From: Plectrocnemia conspersa
Lineage: Eukaryota > Arthropoda > Insecta > Trichoptera > Polycentropodidae
Reading direction: 5' to 3'
Length of the DNA stretch: 64,000 bases
Assembly: GCA_009617715.1 (NCBI GenBank)
Contig: VTFK01000085.1
Location: 620,001 to 684,000 of the forward strand
Shown piece after piece: positions 1 through 12,639 of the stretch; the first letter of the stretch is position 1, and each line of letters begins with the position of its first letter. The translations under genes were made by a program, and so were the position numbers. A model generated the notes under the pieces. It did no database searches. It saw only the letters and a program-made list of their open reading frames with translations, and had not been told where the DNA came from.

Positions 1-658
1 AGTGCTGCACGAAATAGATTCCGTGTAGTTATAACCCATTCTCTATGAATAAGTGCTTCCGTCAATCGTCTACCTTGTGACATACTGCATCATTTTCTCG
101 ATTCCATCAGTTTATTCCTACGATCTCCGTAGGAAATTTTCACTTAAGATCTCGAAATCATTTTTGAGAGCAATTGGAGGCTCTCTTTATTCGTAAACGA
201 CATTTGTGAAAAATCTATCAAGATGCTCGGCAATCTTATGTCCATCTAAATCCGTGAATTATTCGTGTCCTCTATGACATTTTAATTTGCAGCATTCTTG
301 AATCGGGATCTATAATTTAAAATCCTTGTATAACCAAATACTCCATCTTAATCGAAAAAGCTCATACAATGTTATTGATAAGATATCTTTATAAGGGGCT
401 ATTCGGTTATTATCCAGTGCCCTTCTTTTAAGAACCTCAAGAGTTCTCGCAGAAAATTTTATGTTGCTATGCATTTCTTCAAACTACTATAGGGTGCTGT
501 TGACAATCCAACTATTTTTAGGGTATTCCAGTTTTGGGTTCCGGAACATCTTCGAGAGTCACAATCGTGTCTCCTTCTATCCGCACTAGCCGACTTGTCT
601 ATGATTGTCGCCATCCATATTCTTATTACGATGGAATTGCGCATTGATCTAATTAATG

Positions 659-685
659 TCAGCTACGAGGAGCTGGTCCGGTTCG
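659..685 (+). repeat. Short repeat shared with 8717
   Basis: GTCAGCTACGAGGAGCTGG and the next bases recur at 8717-8743 with two changes; both copies are later followed by GGTGTAATCT-type sequence. Probably ends of the same unnamed repeat. Confidence 0.55.
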
Positions 686-966
686 TATCATCATGACGCA
701 TTGGTGTAATCTGAATTACACTTTTCGGTTTCTTATGAGGATGCGCTTACTTCACACACTAGTGACACATACAAATCTGGTCCACTGTAGAATTTAGAAA
801 AGAGATTTTTCTGAATGCTGATAATATGATGCTCAAAAAATTTAGTGATTATATAAATATAATCTATTTTATTCAATCAATATTCTGAAATAATTTTTAT
901 TCATAAATGGCTATTCCTCACGCTTGAAAGTTTATTTAACTATTAAGTATTATTCAACTCACTCTT

Positions 967-1037
967 ATCTCTCACTCACTCTCGACACTTAACACGCGAG
1001 CGAGCGAAAGGGAAAGTATCTCACCGCACGCGCCCGA
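967..1037 (+). repeat. Repeat block shared with the MITE at 17320
   Basis: About 70 bases with high identity to 17468-17540 (CACTTAACACGCGAGCGAGC, GAAAGGGAAAGTATCTCACC). No terminal repeats are visible here, so it is a fragment or a separate repeat captured by the MITE. Confidence 0.75.
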
Positions 1038-2514
1038 TATGTACATATTAATCAACTTAAACCTGCATTAATATACTTACTTATTATCGTTTAAAATTCA
1101 CATGAAATGTAAAATTATTCCAATTAATTATTGGTTCTGCTCTTCATAGCTATCGTCGAAAACATCATTGTGTCTGGTTAGCTCTTTGAGAAGCTGGTGG
1201 GTCGTGTAAAGAAAGGGAGCGTTCTCATACGCAGACGTAGACAAGCTTATATATGTATCTTTATAGCAGAAAATAAATGGTGCGTGAAAGCAACATGCGT
1301 AGTCACGATACTCAAATGATTATAATTTAAATCTTATTTTCAATTTTACGTTAGACGAATTACTTGAGTGAAAATGCAATAAATTAGGGCATAGCTAATA
1401 TGCATGTTTCTTAAATTTATATCGATATATCGAACAGCCGGTCAATCACGTCCTTCACCGACATACATACAAACATACCTGCGGCTGTCGATCGCCACAT
1501 TCGGCGCTAAAAAAAATACATATTCCAACCTTGGCCTTTTAGCGCGCGCGAAACTCGCGTTGAATGAAAAATCGTAATGGCGGAGCGTGCTCCAAATTGA
1601 AGTAGACGTACATAGTCGCATGTGTGTGCGTACATGCGGTGGAGGTATAAAGAAATAAAAAACGCCACGGCGACATTATAAAACGTTTCATATATGGAAG
1701 CTTGACCCTACTATGAATGGAGCTGACCCACACGAGCGGATGTCAATTTACAAAGCCTACGTTTTGCGCTGAATGAAAAACGGCGGGGGCGAACCGTGTG
1801 TGAGCGCTTCGTAAGCCACTCTATTTGGCGTAAAATAATAATAATCATCATCAATAACCGATGGCGATTTGATTGTTGGTTTGTCGGTTTTTTTGCGATT
1901 GGACGCTGTCGGTTATAAGTTAAACAGGAAATGTTTCCATGTCGCTTCGTTTAACCGAGTCTAACCTTATATTGCCTTATAGGTAAGGTTGTCGTATATG
2001 TTGAGTAAGGATACGGGACAGTGTTGAATTGGAGAAAGAGAGGAATAGTCAAAACCTATATGTACGTACATATGATTTATTTTAATTGTAATAATCACAA
2101 GTCTTGGAAAGTAATTATACGCTGGTGTATCTTTTAATGCGGTAATGCGTTCCAAAAAATCACGGCTTATGTTAACCGTTTTCGTGCCACAATATATTTC
2201 GTACTACAATACCCCAAATGACAGCTATTTTTAAAATTATAAAAAAATTAAGTCAAGTTTTAACGACTTGTCGAGAACTCTTATAACCCAAAATATGCCT
2301 CCTTTTTTTTCGGTTTCCGGTGCGTTTGGACACCATTTTCAGTTGTTAAAAATTGAAGTGCTAGGTTGTTACAACAAAACAATATTGAATTAATTTTTGC
2401 TTTATAAGCAAACTAACATTTTAATACAAAGTAAAAAATCTGTATTTTTTATATTATAAACCAGTAATAAAAAGTCTTTTCATTTTTTTTCATGTACAAC
2501 AAAAATACTATTAG

Positions 2515-2670
2515 TCTAGTTTACACCAATCTTTTCCCCAAAAACAATTTTTGACAGAAAGTTATCCATGTCTTCTTGACACAGCTCTATAACTATCTGG
2601 TAAACGTTCCGTATTGCTTCTTCTTTTGTTGTGTATTTTCTTATACATACATACCAACTATTTTTAATGT
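2515..2670 (-). other. Short unrecognised reverse-strand frame
   Basis: The reverse strand reads IRNVYQIVIELCQEDMDNFL and ends SKIVFGEKIGVN before a stop. It is more protein-like in composition than its AT-rich surroundings. I do not recognise it. It may be the tail of a transposase or a decayed exon. Confidence 0.2.
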
Positions 2671-2839
2671 ATTTGTTCTTGTTTTGCAAAAAAAATTATG
2701 GGGGCTCTCAATTAAATTTTCTTCTTGATACACCCTTGTAAAATGTCTTCGACGTGATTCTTTCCTTCGCTTCTAAAATTTCATAAATTTTCACATCGAG
2801 CCGTAGCAAATTTTATCGACTCACATGACATGTTGATTT

Positions 2840-3235
2840 ATCACCTTTTCACCAACAAGGATAACAACCAAGGACGAGAAGAACCTCAGAGGGCCGAGAG
2901 TGCTAACCACGGGGCGCCCATTAAAACTATAAATAACGACGTCCGCGCGCGACATTCCTTCGTCAGTCAACGTCGTTTACATTATTATAGTTATGTGTAT
3001 TTTTTCATCGCGAAATTTCGCGATGTCGCAACGGCCGGCGACGGACCGGATCGCCCACGCCTTCCTTGATACCGGTCAAAAAAAAGATCGAATCCGCCAG
3101 CGCAAAAATTTTCACGTATCACACACACGCACGAGCTCAGATATAGCAAGATTGACCCAAGTAGGTGCGGCGATTGCGATAGTGAACGGTGTAACGGACA
3201 ATGTTGTCTATGATCGACTATCTAGAGTTGAGATG
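2840..3235 (+). promoter_or_regulatory. Candidate TATA/initiator promoter island
   Basis: TATAAATA at 2928-2935 is followed by a GC-rich stretch and TCAGTC at 2963-2968, resembling an arthropod initiator although the spacing (37 bases to the A) is a few bases longer than usual. Two overlapping open frames follow (2830-3069 and 2993-3238) but neither resembles a known protein. GC content is well above the flanks. The evidence is only motif arrangement. Confidence 0.25.
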
Positions 3236-4529
3236 TAATGTAACTAAATACTTACTAGTATCTCTAGTTGTTTATCGTCAACATGTTATAATCGTATCAT
3301 CGTATATGTATGTATCAATTATTGTCAAAACCTATTTTTTTTCAGTAAATAACCGATCATCGTGTAACAGTCCTCACTTTTTCACCTCAAGATCTTCCTT
3401 TTCTTCTTCCTTTGACGCTCTCAGTGATTTCACTTTCCTTTCATTGATATACGTTAACGGAACTATCTGACTTTTATTCTTGTACATTAATAACGGTCGT
3501 ATAAATTGACAAAAAAAATCCTAGATGTGATCAGTCCTGTCGTTATTTTTCTCTCCATCAGATATCCACTCTCGTTGCTTATGGGATCCGCAACACTCAA
3601 TCGCAAAGCCTTCGACCGTGACCCGTTATGTATCTATTATGATCTAAGTGTTTTGTTAAATATTATATTCATATTAAGCGCTTAACATTGTATATACCTG
3701 AGGGTAAGATGAGCGACTGCGTTGACTGGACGACAAAAAGATCTCTAAACGTGCGGCATCAGCGAACTGGTACCGCGTGACCCAAGATAGATACATTACA
3801 AAGCGGATATTAAATGTGGAGAATCATTATTTTTATGTATATTACAAATTCTTTAGGTATGAGTTAATGTGTAGTGTTTATCAAATTTATACATGGTATT
3901 GAGGTCATTTAACAAATGCAATCTTGCCTCTGAACTACATACATATATGCAACCATATCTTTTTGTTAATTTTATTTCAACTATTAATACATAATAGAGC
4001 AATTGTATTTTTATATGTATTTTGCTATTTCCATATTTGGATTTGCCTATATATTTGCAAAATACTTAAATACATATGTACTACAACCGTTAAGTATCTT
4101 CAAATATTTAATTTATTTAATATGCTCTTTATAATATTACATTTCTAAGAAGGAAAATCCATTATCTTAAATGCGGCTTTCTGCACCGCCAATTCCAAGA
4201 GTGACTAAAGGTCTCAAATTTATATGTATTTTTAAAAAAAAAAATTCATAATCTTGTGCTCCCCTGATATATGTACATAGGTATATTATAGTTGTCAAAT
4301 AATTATTGACCATTGTTTACTTATCGCTATATTTTCTCTAACGTTTATCTCTAATTAAGTAATTAACAAGAAAATTTATGCTTATATCCGAGTGGTTCGT
4401 TAATTATTGACATTCACCTTGCGTCCGACGTTATTAGAATGTTTATCCAATGTGTCGTTAAACGCACGCTCTTCAAAGGGCAAAGCTGAGCTCAGCAAGC
4501 TAGAGAGCTAATCTCAATCGAGTAATGTG

Positions 4530-4940
4530 GGAATTGCCACCTATAAAAACGCGGCGGGGATCCAGCGTCGAGATTACCCAGAAACGATCTTGCGCCGCTG
4601 CAACTGCGCGATTGTTACGTGAACGGAATTAATTCGGTAATTGAGTCGAAACGACCGATCCAAGGACACGGGCAAGAGATCGAATCGAATCGAATCGAAT
4701 TTCATCCCAATAACCCCGGTTCGTGGTCGTCAACCTCTGGCACTGTTTGAAACGAAGAGAAACTGTTGCGGATCGGTTATTGTCGTGCTTGGCCTCTGCT
4801 CTCCGAGTGGGATCGCCATCCGCCGGATGTTGGGTACGTCGTCACCTACATCGTGTACCGTCGTCATCGTCAGTTGTTTGTCAAAGTTTTTCAACTCGCA
4901 GTTTGTGCGAAATCAGATTTAATCAAATCCGGAGGTACTA
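4530..4940 (+). promoter_or_regulatory. Candidate TATA-type promoter with leader
   Basis: TATAAAA at 4542-4548 is preceded by GC-balanced sequence and followed about 30 bases later by a moderately GC-rich, CG-containing leader (4570-4930). The leader includes a CGAAT x4 tandem at 4681-4700. Possible donors are GTACGT (near 4834) and GTACTA (near 4935). No conserved protein is encoded. This lies in the presumed eIF5B intron, so a nested gene, a non-coding transcript, or part of an old LTR element are all possible. Confidence 0.3.
4681..4700 (+). repeat. CGAAT x4 microsatellite
   Basis: Four uninterrupted CGAAT units within the leader of the candidate promoter at 4542. Confidence 0.9.
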
Positions 4941-5211
4941 AATTTTCTAGAAACCGATTGAAATTCCCTTTTCATTTTCGGCCGAATCTAAAATTTTTCC
5001 GAGAATTTTCGTGTTCGCAGTCATCTATGTTCGGAATTTTCATATTCGCAGTTTTTGTTCCCGCTATAATCACATTCCCAACCTCAAACATAATCCAAGG
5101 TTATTTTAACGAAACTATTGAGTCATTATTTTTCAATATTTACATTATTTATGCTTCGCATCGGTTTAATTAGGGTGTGTTGAAGCCTTAAGTGTCATTT
5201 TTGGCCTTATT

Positions 5212-5233
5212 AAAATCGTTTTAAAACGATTTT
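5212..5233. repeat. Perfect 22-bp palindrome
   Basis: AAAATCGTTTT followed by its exact reverse complement AAAACGATTTT. It may be a homodimer binding site or an element end. No partner was found nearby. Confidence 0.7.
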
Positions 5234-5550
5234 CCGTCTGCTTCTTTGTGATAATGCCCGTAGGATTCAAAATCTCACAGCTAATCTGAAAAAAACATAA
5301 TTATCTGTGTTCGTATAAAACATTAATTTGTTATAAAAAACGTAAATTAGGCAGTAAAATAACAATCTCATCGAGAACAATAAATCAATACTGTCGGTGC
5401 ATCACAAGACAGGAAATTTAAAAGCATGTGACGATCACGCGTTAAACAATGTTTTTGTCGACTGACTGTTTAAATTAAACAGACTAGAGATCGTTTCACA
5501 ATGAAATTTTAATTGTTCGATAAAATAACGAACTACAAGTCATAATTTTT

Positions 5551-5810
5551 CTCAGCAAAGGTTTTGAGAAGACCATCACGGTAAAACCTTTTCATTGATA
5601 GTCCATGGGTTGAATTAAACTTGTAATATTAGGCGATAAAAAATTTATAACCATAAAACCGTCGTTCGTTTTCAATATGCTTTCATTCTGGTGAGAAACA
5701 GGATTATCTATTAACAATACTGCTTTCTGTGGCAACTCTTTACGTTTTAAAAAATCTCACCTTAGGAACCCATTTGGTTTTGAATATCTCTATCCATCCA
5801 TGCTCCTTTT
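5551..5810 (-). pseudogene. Tigger/pogo-type transposase fragment (DDE domain)
   Basis: The reverse strand encodes the middle of a Tigger-type Tc1/mariner-superfamily transposase. A frame with FLKRKELPQKAVLLIDN, then SPNITSLIQPMD, matches the region around the second catalytic Asp (usually LLLDNAPSH) and the conserved LIQPMDQGVI block. The catalytic LIDN is present, but the following APSH reads PVSH and a stop follows MDYQ. A frameshift separates an upstream piece (IFKTKWVPKV). No intact terminal repeats were found around it. It is a dead fragment and carries the part of the gene that the two short copies at 26636 and 40395 lack. Confidence 0.8.
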
Positions 5811-6100
5811 TTGGTTTTAATAATCAACAATAAGATTTTTTATTTCAGTCGTCTAGGTTGTTTTTACTTTTTCATCACCAAAAGTGTTATTATGTGAGTT
5901 TTATAAGTTGCATTTTCGTAACACTTGAGATCATTTTAAACTTCGAACTCATTTAAAAAAAATAATTAAGCACAAAAAGAATTAAATTGTAGGCTCGTAA
6001 AAAAGAAGGTGCAAAAATATGAGGCAAACATTTTTCTTCTGCTCAAGGTAGTTCCAGGATGACCAATATTTAAATACATTTTCATTTATAATTTTTTATT

Positions 6101-6345
6101 GGACGGAATAGCGCAGTCCGTAACGTCTGAGATTAGTAACCCTGCAGTTTTGGGCTCGAGCCCCGGCGTTGCACTTGAATTTTTATTTATAAAATATTAT
6201 AATATTGGAATCGGCCCCAGCTGCATAGTGACGTCTATTAATTATAAATTATATTACACATAATAATTCATAATTAATAATATACATCTTATCCAGTTAG
6301 TACCTGTCAAGTTACAACGGAAGATTTAAAAAATAAATAAATTAA
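6101..6345 (+). repeat. tRNA-derived SINE, copy A
   Basis: The head looks like a tRNA gene with an internal promoter: AGCGCAGTCCGTAACG (box A) and GGGCTCGAGCCCCGGC (box B). The stems do not fold into a proper cloverleaf. The body contains CGGCCCCAGCTGCATAGTGA and the tail is A/T-rich AAAATAAATAAATTA. It matches the copy at 19445 from head to tail. Confidence 0.8.
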
Positions 6346-6489
6346 CAACGTGTCTGATAAGAGATCCACTCAGTAACGTCATTAAAATTAATAGTCAACA
6401 TTTAAACTTGATTGTATGATGATGAATCTCCAGCACTGTATTGAAAGAATTGATAATAAACTTATTTCCATTTCCAAAATTGAAATAAT

Positions 6490-7660
6490 ACGCTTTCACG
6501 TCAGATCATGAAGATACATCACTTTTTTCCATCCTACTTGTTCGTGTTCGCGTCGATAAACATCGCCCCATTTCCAGGCGAACCATTGCATTGTTCGTAT
6601 CTGACCATAGAATTCGCCAATCTACGCCACTCATCGGCACATGCGCATAATTAAGTCATTCCATAGAAGAAACGTGAAATCATCCAGCAGATGACCAAAT
6701 ACACTTCCGCCGTTTTTGTATGCCGTTCCGCGAATCGCATGGCATCATCGACCGGCTTTCTTTGACTGCGTAAATGGTCACCGAGGATTCATTCGATTGG
6801 ATCTTAGTTTCCGCTTTGAATGCAAAGAATCGACTAATTAGCTGAGTCAACATATGACAATGTAAATGTACGTTTAAGCGTTTCTTTTCTAAAAACCCGG
6901 TCCATGTCGTCCCCAAATATACCGATTGGTTTTTAAACCAAGTCTCTTCTCACGCTGTGGACCGTATAACTATAACCCTTTCAAATATTGACTCTGACAA
7001 CTAGCCGATACTAGTTCGCGTCCGGTGTTACGCGCTTGACTCGATCGATTTGTGACAATTTTTCGGACCTCCGGAGATGTGGGCTTGTGACAGGGCCGTT
7101 GACCGTCGAGTGGGCTTGGTATGCCACAATAGTGAATGGCGGCACCAAGGGACTCTGGGCGTGGACCGCGTGATTAAGGTCTAATGTTTCAATTCGACAT
7201 AACACGTCGTCGTTTCATAACACGACGTTCGAAAACGTGTTTTTTTAACTCACGTGAAGATTAAGCGGCGAATTGTCAAGTTTCCGGTCGAATCGAGGCT
7301 CTTCATAGAGTCCTGGCGTGATTCTCGATGATTTTAAATCCGATGGTATATATATAATAGAAGTCCCACACCTGTGTCAACAAAACAACCCTTCGCCTAC
7401 CTTCGAAGCTTTTATGAATTCCCAAGTGAGATCGAAAGAATCGGGGAAAACATTCGTTTTTATAAAGCTTGAAGCACCGCACCGGATGGTCTAAAAAGCA
7501 GATGTTCGTGCAAGTATTCTTGTGTAAAGACCAATTTGACTACATCTGTTTCCCGCGAGGAAATGATCTCTTTGCACGAAATTCTTTCCGACCATTGTTT
7601 GCCTTTGGTTTTTCGCACGATGTCGTGATTAGTTCGGTGACTTGTAAAACAGCGTTTTTT
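6490..7660. other. Unexplained GC-elevated island
   Basis: A 1.2 kb stretch with more C+G than the flanks and short open frames on both strands (6680-6916 -, 7011-7205 -, 7469-7702 +). None resembles a known protein and the frames have no consistent strand. No repeat similarity inside the window. A cis-regulatory or conserved non-coding region inside the presumed eIF5B intron is a possibility. Confidence 0.35.
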
Positions 7661-8279
7661 TTTGTAAATATCATGTTTTTAAACCGAATACTTTGTAAAT
7701 AAATTTATATAATGATCTAATTGCTCTCTTTTATAAAGGATGAGTACTTAAAAATATTTTAGTGTAGTATTTATTATTGGCAATGAGTTTATATAAGATG
7801 TAGACTCGCCACTTATTTTATTTATAAAATTCTCGATTCTCTCTTTGCACTGTTTTGAAATACGATTCAAGAAAATGGACCAATGGAATATATGTATTTG
7901 TAAATATTAATTTTAATTTATATCCAAACTCATGTATTTTTTTACTTCTTTACTTGTATATTATATAACCTAATTTTGTTCTTGAAAATATTTTACGAAT
8001 AATTAAAAGTTAATTTTTATAAACTGTAAGGTGATTTTAATTAATGGAACTTATCACCATTTTTGTATGAACACTGCAACTTTTCTGACACGATAATTCC
8101 TGGAACTTCTCTTTAGTGTAAAAATAGAATCAGGTTATTTTTTTTGCATTTATTTAGAATATATGAACCCATACGCAAAAACTTGCCGTATATCTTGTAC
8201 ACCGGATTAAAATAATCGTTTTTTTAAATCAATGCCATATAACTATTGACCATTTTTTTAAATTTTAATTTAGTTTTTG

Positions 8280-8580
8280 TAAAGCGTACAGGTCGTACGT
8301 AGTTACTTTGATAGTAGGTCTTTGGTTACGTCGGTAGATCCTTCTTGAAGTCGTCGGTACTTGTCTTCGAGCAAGGCGAGGCGTCGAATAAGTCCGTGGA
8401 GCAAAGTAATCATATGCAGCGTTGTATATACCGTCGTGCGCATAAATCGTATACCCACCCCGTACGTTGGAGAGGATCGTACAAATACAGGCATAATTCT
8501 CAACTGCTGCTAGGTCCATGGGCACAGTTCATGAGATTTCAGACGCGCGTGCACCGTGTTTCTTGACTGGTACACGCGTG
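8280..8580 (-). other. Unexplained island with overlapping reverse frames
   Basis: Two reverse-strand frames overlap: 8265-8525 and 8303-8503. The second ends LALLEDKYRRLQEGSTDVTK, with a helical, charged character like a short coiled coil. A single frameshift could join the start of one to the end of the other. I do not recognise the product. It could be a decayed exon, a transposon piece or chance. Confidence 0.25.
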
Positions 8581-8716
8581 TATGAAGTCACGTAATGTAT
8601 GAATAGCTACACTTGCAATCACTTGATACATTTAACATAATGTATTTATATTTAAATTTAATTTACGCTACTGCAGCTTCTTAATACGCTGGCATTGTAC
8701 GTTGATCTGTTTTGTG

Positions 8717-8743
8717 TCAGCCATGAGGAGCTGGTCCGATTCA
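8717..8743 (+). repeat. Short repeat shared with 659
   Basis: GTCAGCCATGAGGAGCTGG and the next bases match 659-685. The family is not identified. Confidence 0.55.
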
Positions 8744-9067
8744 TTTTGTATAATCTTAGTATTTTATAATATTTTATAACATTGGGTGTAATCTTTAAGG
8801 TCATAGTAGGTAGTCATATTTTAATAAATACATCAGTTAAAATGTAGCACTATTTGAATGTCGTTAATTTGCCCCTTATCCGGCACCAAATATGTTTATG
8901 CAATATCGTGTTCATTACACCTGGACTTGCCTAATAATTAGCAGCTACTTCCTGTTTGCATCCACTATTGCGTATTGCAATTAATTATTAGTATTAGAAA
9001 GGTTAACGTTAAAAGCTAAACATACGATACCACAAAATTTCTTTCGTTCTTTGACAATCAACTAGAT

Positions 9068-9770
9068 CGGGGCTTCCCAAACTTTTTCAGCGACGGAACA
9101 CTTGGCAAATCCGAAAACTTTGGAGGAACACTTAGCTTATTTTTTAGGTTGGGTAATTCATAATAGTATAAATAAAAATAGAAAATGTTAAAAAAAGAAA
9201 TATCATTTATTTAATAAACATAAAAATTCAAATAAATAAAACTCCTAATGACTGATGATTTTAGGTTCTTAAATTACAATTTTTTTTATATCAGGCATAA
9301 TATTGATTAGTTGTATTCTCAGTTTTTAGATTATTTTCTTCTTCGATGATAGATGTATCAGTAGAAGTATTTGGCCTTTCTTTCGTCAAATTTCCTGTTT
9401 TCAACCAAAGATCCATGGGTAGTTTTTGAATAATATGTAAATTCTATAATATTTTTTTTTTGTCAAAATGGAAAAAAATCTGTATTATAAGCAACCAGAC
9501 TAAATTAATGTACAAGAAAATCGATTCATTTTTATGCAAATTTTATTTAAATCATTTATATTTCCAAAAGAATTCTTGTTTTAACGCAATAAATTACAAA
9601 GTTTCAAGCTTTTTTTTATCAGATTTATGAACAATTTTTATGTACCAGCAAATTAACAATTTTTTTTAATTTCCAAATTTTTTGTGAAATATCTATTTAG
9701 GCTCCGCGGAACACCTATTTTGGATCCGCGCAACACCAGTGTTCCGCGGAACATAGTTTAGGAAACCATG
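9068..9770. mobile_element. hAT-type non-autonomous element with 8-bp duplication
   Basis: A 703-bp element is flanked by identical AACTAGAT at 9060-9067 and 9771-9778. Its imperfect terminal inverted repeats read CGGGGCTTCCCAAACT at the left and CATGGTTTCCTAAACT at the right (reverse strand). Just inside are related sub-terminal words around GGAACAC (left) and GTTCCGCGGAACA (right). The 8-bp duplication and this terminal style are typical of hAT. No transposase is encoded; the interior is AT-rich. Confidence 0.88.
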
Positions 9771-10009
9771 AACTAGATTAACCAAAACTATCTTTCCTTG
9801 TTATATTATTTTTGAGAAATTTATAACTCCGATTGAGAAAAGCGGTAACTCAATAACTTACTGACATCTGTCCGAGCTCGAATTTAATGTAAATAAAAAT
9901 AATAAAATTGCATCCGCTCTTTTGAGACACCTTCAAAGACCCAAGATGGACAAACATAGATAATCGACACAAGGTCGAAGGATGCGCAATCCTTATTTTG
10001 AATCCCCAC

Positions 10010-10440
10010 TTATTGAATCGCTATCCTCAATAATTTACGATCCGTCGCCATTTTGGATTTGTGGGTGAAGGTTGCGAGCCGCGGCGAGAATGGAAGTCGA
10101 TTCGCGACAACATCTTCGTCTCGCGATATTGTTTTGTAACGTCGTCGCACTGTGACTCTCAACATTTGCGGATTTTTATCAATCGGCTTCCGGTGCGTTG
10201 AACCTGTACAGGTTGGCGTCGATGTCAAAAATGCATCCGATCGGCAGGTGGGTGTTTTGAGTGTAAATTTTATGACACCACTGCGCGCTTGATTAATGAA
10301 TACGTGTGAATTTTTCGATTTTGTGTGCTACGCAACCTGCTTTTGTTGCGGTCGAGCTGCGCTCGGTGGGCGGCGGTCGAATTGGGGCGGGGGCGGCCAT
10401 TATACATATTGACATGTAAATCTACTTGTTTTACGGCTTT
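10010..10440. other. GC-rich island with ATGGCG-type motif
   Basis: It contains CCAAAATGGCGACGG on the reverse strand (near 10042), like a YY1 site, and CGGTGGGCGGCGGTCG and GGGGCGGGGGCGG (10363-10394), like GC boxes. A donor-like CAG/GTGGGT occurs at 10246. It could be a promoter on either strand. No protein is recognised. Confidence 0.3.
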
Positions 10441-11351
10441 CCACTATCGTGTAGAGAGTTTCGTTTATTTTGTGCTACCAACACCGTTTATGTAACTCAA
10501 TGAATATAATTTATTTGCATTTATTGGCATACAAATACGCAAATAAGTTCCAAATAATTAGAGTTTTGTTATCTCAATTATATTTTTTATTATTTTCGGT
10601 ATAATTTTAGGACCGATAGGACTAAAATGCATACACGATTCGACCCTTAATTATCCATAAAAAATCAGTGATGTTCAAATCTTTCGCGGACTAAGCTAAT
10701 AAGTATATTATTCTAAAAACCCATATTTTAAAAAAGCTGCTATATGGACCTGAAATCTGGGTTATATTCCGTTTAGTATGAGTGTATTGGAAAAATATAA
10801 AAATAGATTTTCTTGACGGTGTCATATAAACTTTCATTTAACTACTCGCAAGCCGCAATATGTTCTATCCAATCTCATGCCTTCTGTTTTATATACATAC
10901 ATATAAAAAACACGATTTTTTTATATTAAGTTGTTTTACCACTTCCAAAATACAACTAAAATACTCAAAAACTTCTTCCACGGACCCATTCTTCCCTATG
11001 CAACTGTTCGAAATTTGCTGATTTTTTAAATGAAAACAAAATACAAATTTTCTTGTTAATTCGGACTTGACCAAAAAGGGATTAAAGAAATTGTTATGAT
11101 AAGCCGCACAACTATAATTTATATAAATTATATTTTATTAAATAAATCGTATCGAAACGACTGTTATGAATTACGAACCTAAAGTTTAAAACTATGAATT
11201 TTAATTTAGCCGCAACGTTATAATCATATTACAGGAATTGGCTGTGGGGGTGGTCGATCGACAATCGACTTCTTTTCCCGACTAGATCGAACAATCGACT
11301 GGACCCTCTTGCCTGGCTTAATTCTCTTGCAGCTTAGGCGGAGGTGTTTTA

Positions 11352-11880
11352 AATAGAAATATTTTCGTCAATAACTTGGGAGTGATGTTCGAGCAGGGAT
11401 GGAGATTTTCTAAGCACATCGCCAAAGTTTTGGATAAGACGTCGAAAATGCTCGGCTTCGTTATACGGAACATGTGTCACTTTTTTTGCCGATTCGCGTT
11501 TTGTACGATACGCTAGTTTGTAGCGTCCTTGAATATGGCTACATTGTCTGGAATCTGAGTGAATCAAAATACTCGTTGGAGAGAATTTAAATAAAAAATT
11601 GAGTTATCTCTACAAGAGTACGGGTCGTATCGGTATTTGTATCCTAGTGCCTTTTGCGTCGGGATACAATTCATTGCATTCGTGGTGTAGCGTCTACTCG
11701 ATGAAGCACTTTTTAAAGTTGCTGACTTGGCTGCGAGCTAGAATCGCGATCACATCCCATATTCTTGCCCGTTGCGGCCGGTGCGTCATCGCTTGAGAAT
11801 GCTCCTTTTGCACGAGTTATCCCTTCTTTCAACGAGTTTGCCAAACCCAATGAGGTTTTCGGCGATAGCTAGAGGTTGAA
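11352..11880 (+). pseudogene. Jockey-like LINE, reverse transcriptase C-terminal fragment
   Basis: With frameshifts, the + strand reads NNLGVMFEQGWRFSKHI, then SKMLGFVIRN, then LSYLYKSTG and blocks ending near LPNPMRFSAIAR. This is the tail after the catalytic core of Jockey-like LINE reverse transcriptases (LGV.FDS.L.F..HI ... LGFV.R). Numerous stops show it is dead. No poly(A) tail or target duplication was identified. Confidence 0.72.
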
Positions 11881-12256
11881 AAATGTATGTAGGATGATGT
11901 TTATCTACTTTAGGTGTACACCATAACTTTTCTATTTATTTATTTATATATATTTATAATGGTTAATCAAACATGTCAAGTGATAATGATCAGATATATA
12001 ATAAAAAATTGAAATAAAAAAAATATATTAGCAATTTAATTTATTAGTCGCTTATTATTGAATAAAATTATAGGCCAAATTTGGATGTGTAGCGAAAAGT
12101 TTATTTAATTGATAGATTTTTACTAAATAATGATGCGTTTCCACCCGTGAGATGTAAATGCAGACATATAGGTTTTATTGGAAAATTAATAAATTCTAGT
12201 TTTAAAATAGTTTTGCCAGTTAGCTTTTCATTCAAGATTTTACTACTCTACTCTAA

Positions 12257-12514
12257 TGCCTGCACTACACTCTCTGGAAATTGGCATTTTATAATTATCA
12301 GTAGCGTAATTTTAATAATATGACAATTTAAAAATTGCGATTATTTGGCACATTTTTCGATCGCGCGCAAATATGCCAGCTGTACGTGACAGAAGCCGCC
12401 GTCCGGACGGCATATGCAATTTGCGGCAGTGTGGTCGCTTACTCGAAGTCGTAGGTCTCGGCCGACTCCAGTTGTAACTTCGTTTCGGACAACTTCCAGA
12501 GTGTAGTTCAGGCA
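12257..12514. mobile_element. Harbinger-like MITE copy (TAA duplication)
   Basis: 258 bp, starting TGCCTGCACTACACTCTC and ending with the inverse (AGAGTGTAGTTCAGGCA), with TAA on both sides (12254-12256, 12515-12517). A 3-bp TWA duplication is the usual signature of PIF/Harbinger elements. The right part contains GTCCGGACGG and a longer arm (GTTGTAACTTCG...) also found in the copies at 17320, 21841 and 53164. No transposase. Class assignment is by the duplication only. Confidence 0.8.
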
Positions 12515-12639
12515 TAATAATACTTGTTCTGAACTATAAAGACGCACAAGATCAGCGGAACGTTCGAACCGTTGTTTATTTATTGATCACCAAGAAAACA
12601 AGTGCAAATTAATAAACCCTGTTTGCGTACATTAATGAT

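Noticed and set aside
2830..3238. Two + strand frames after the TATAAATA site
   Set aside because: They overlap in different frames and neither has protein-family features.
6101..6172. tRNA gene
   Set aside because: Boxes A and B are present but arms do not pair, and a full SINE body follows with a second copy at 19445.
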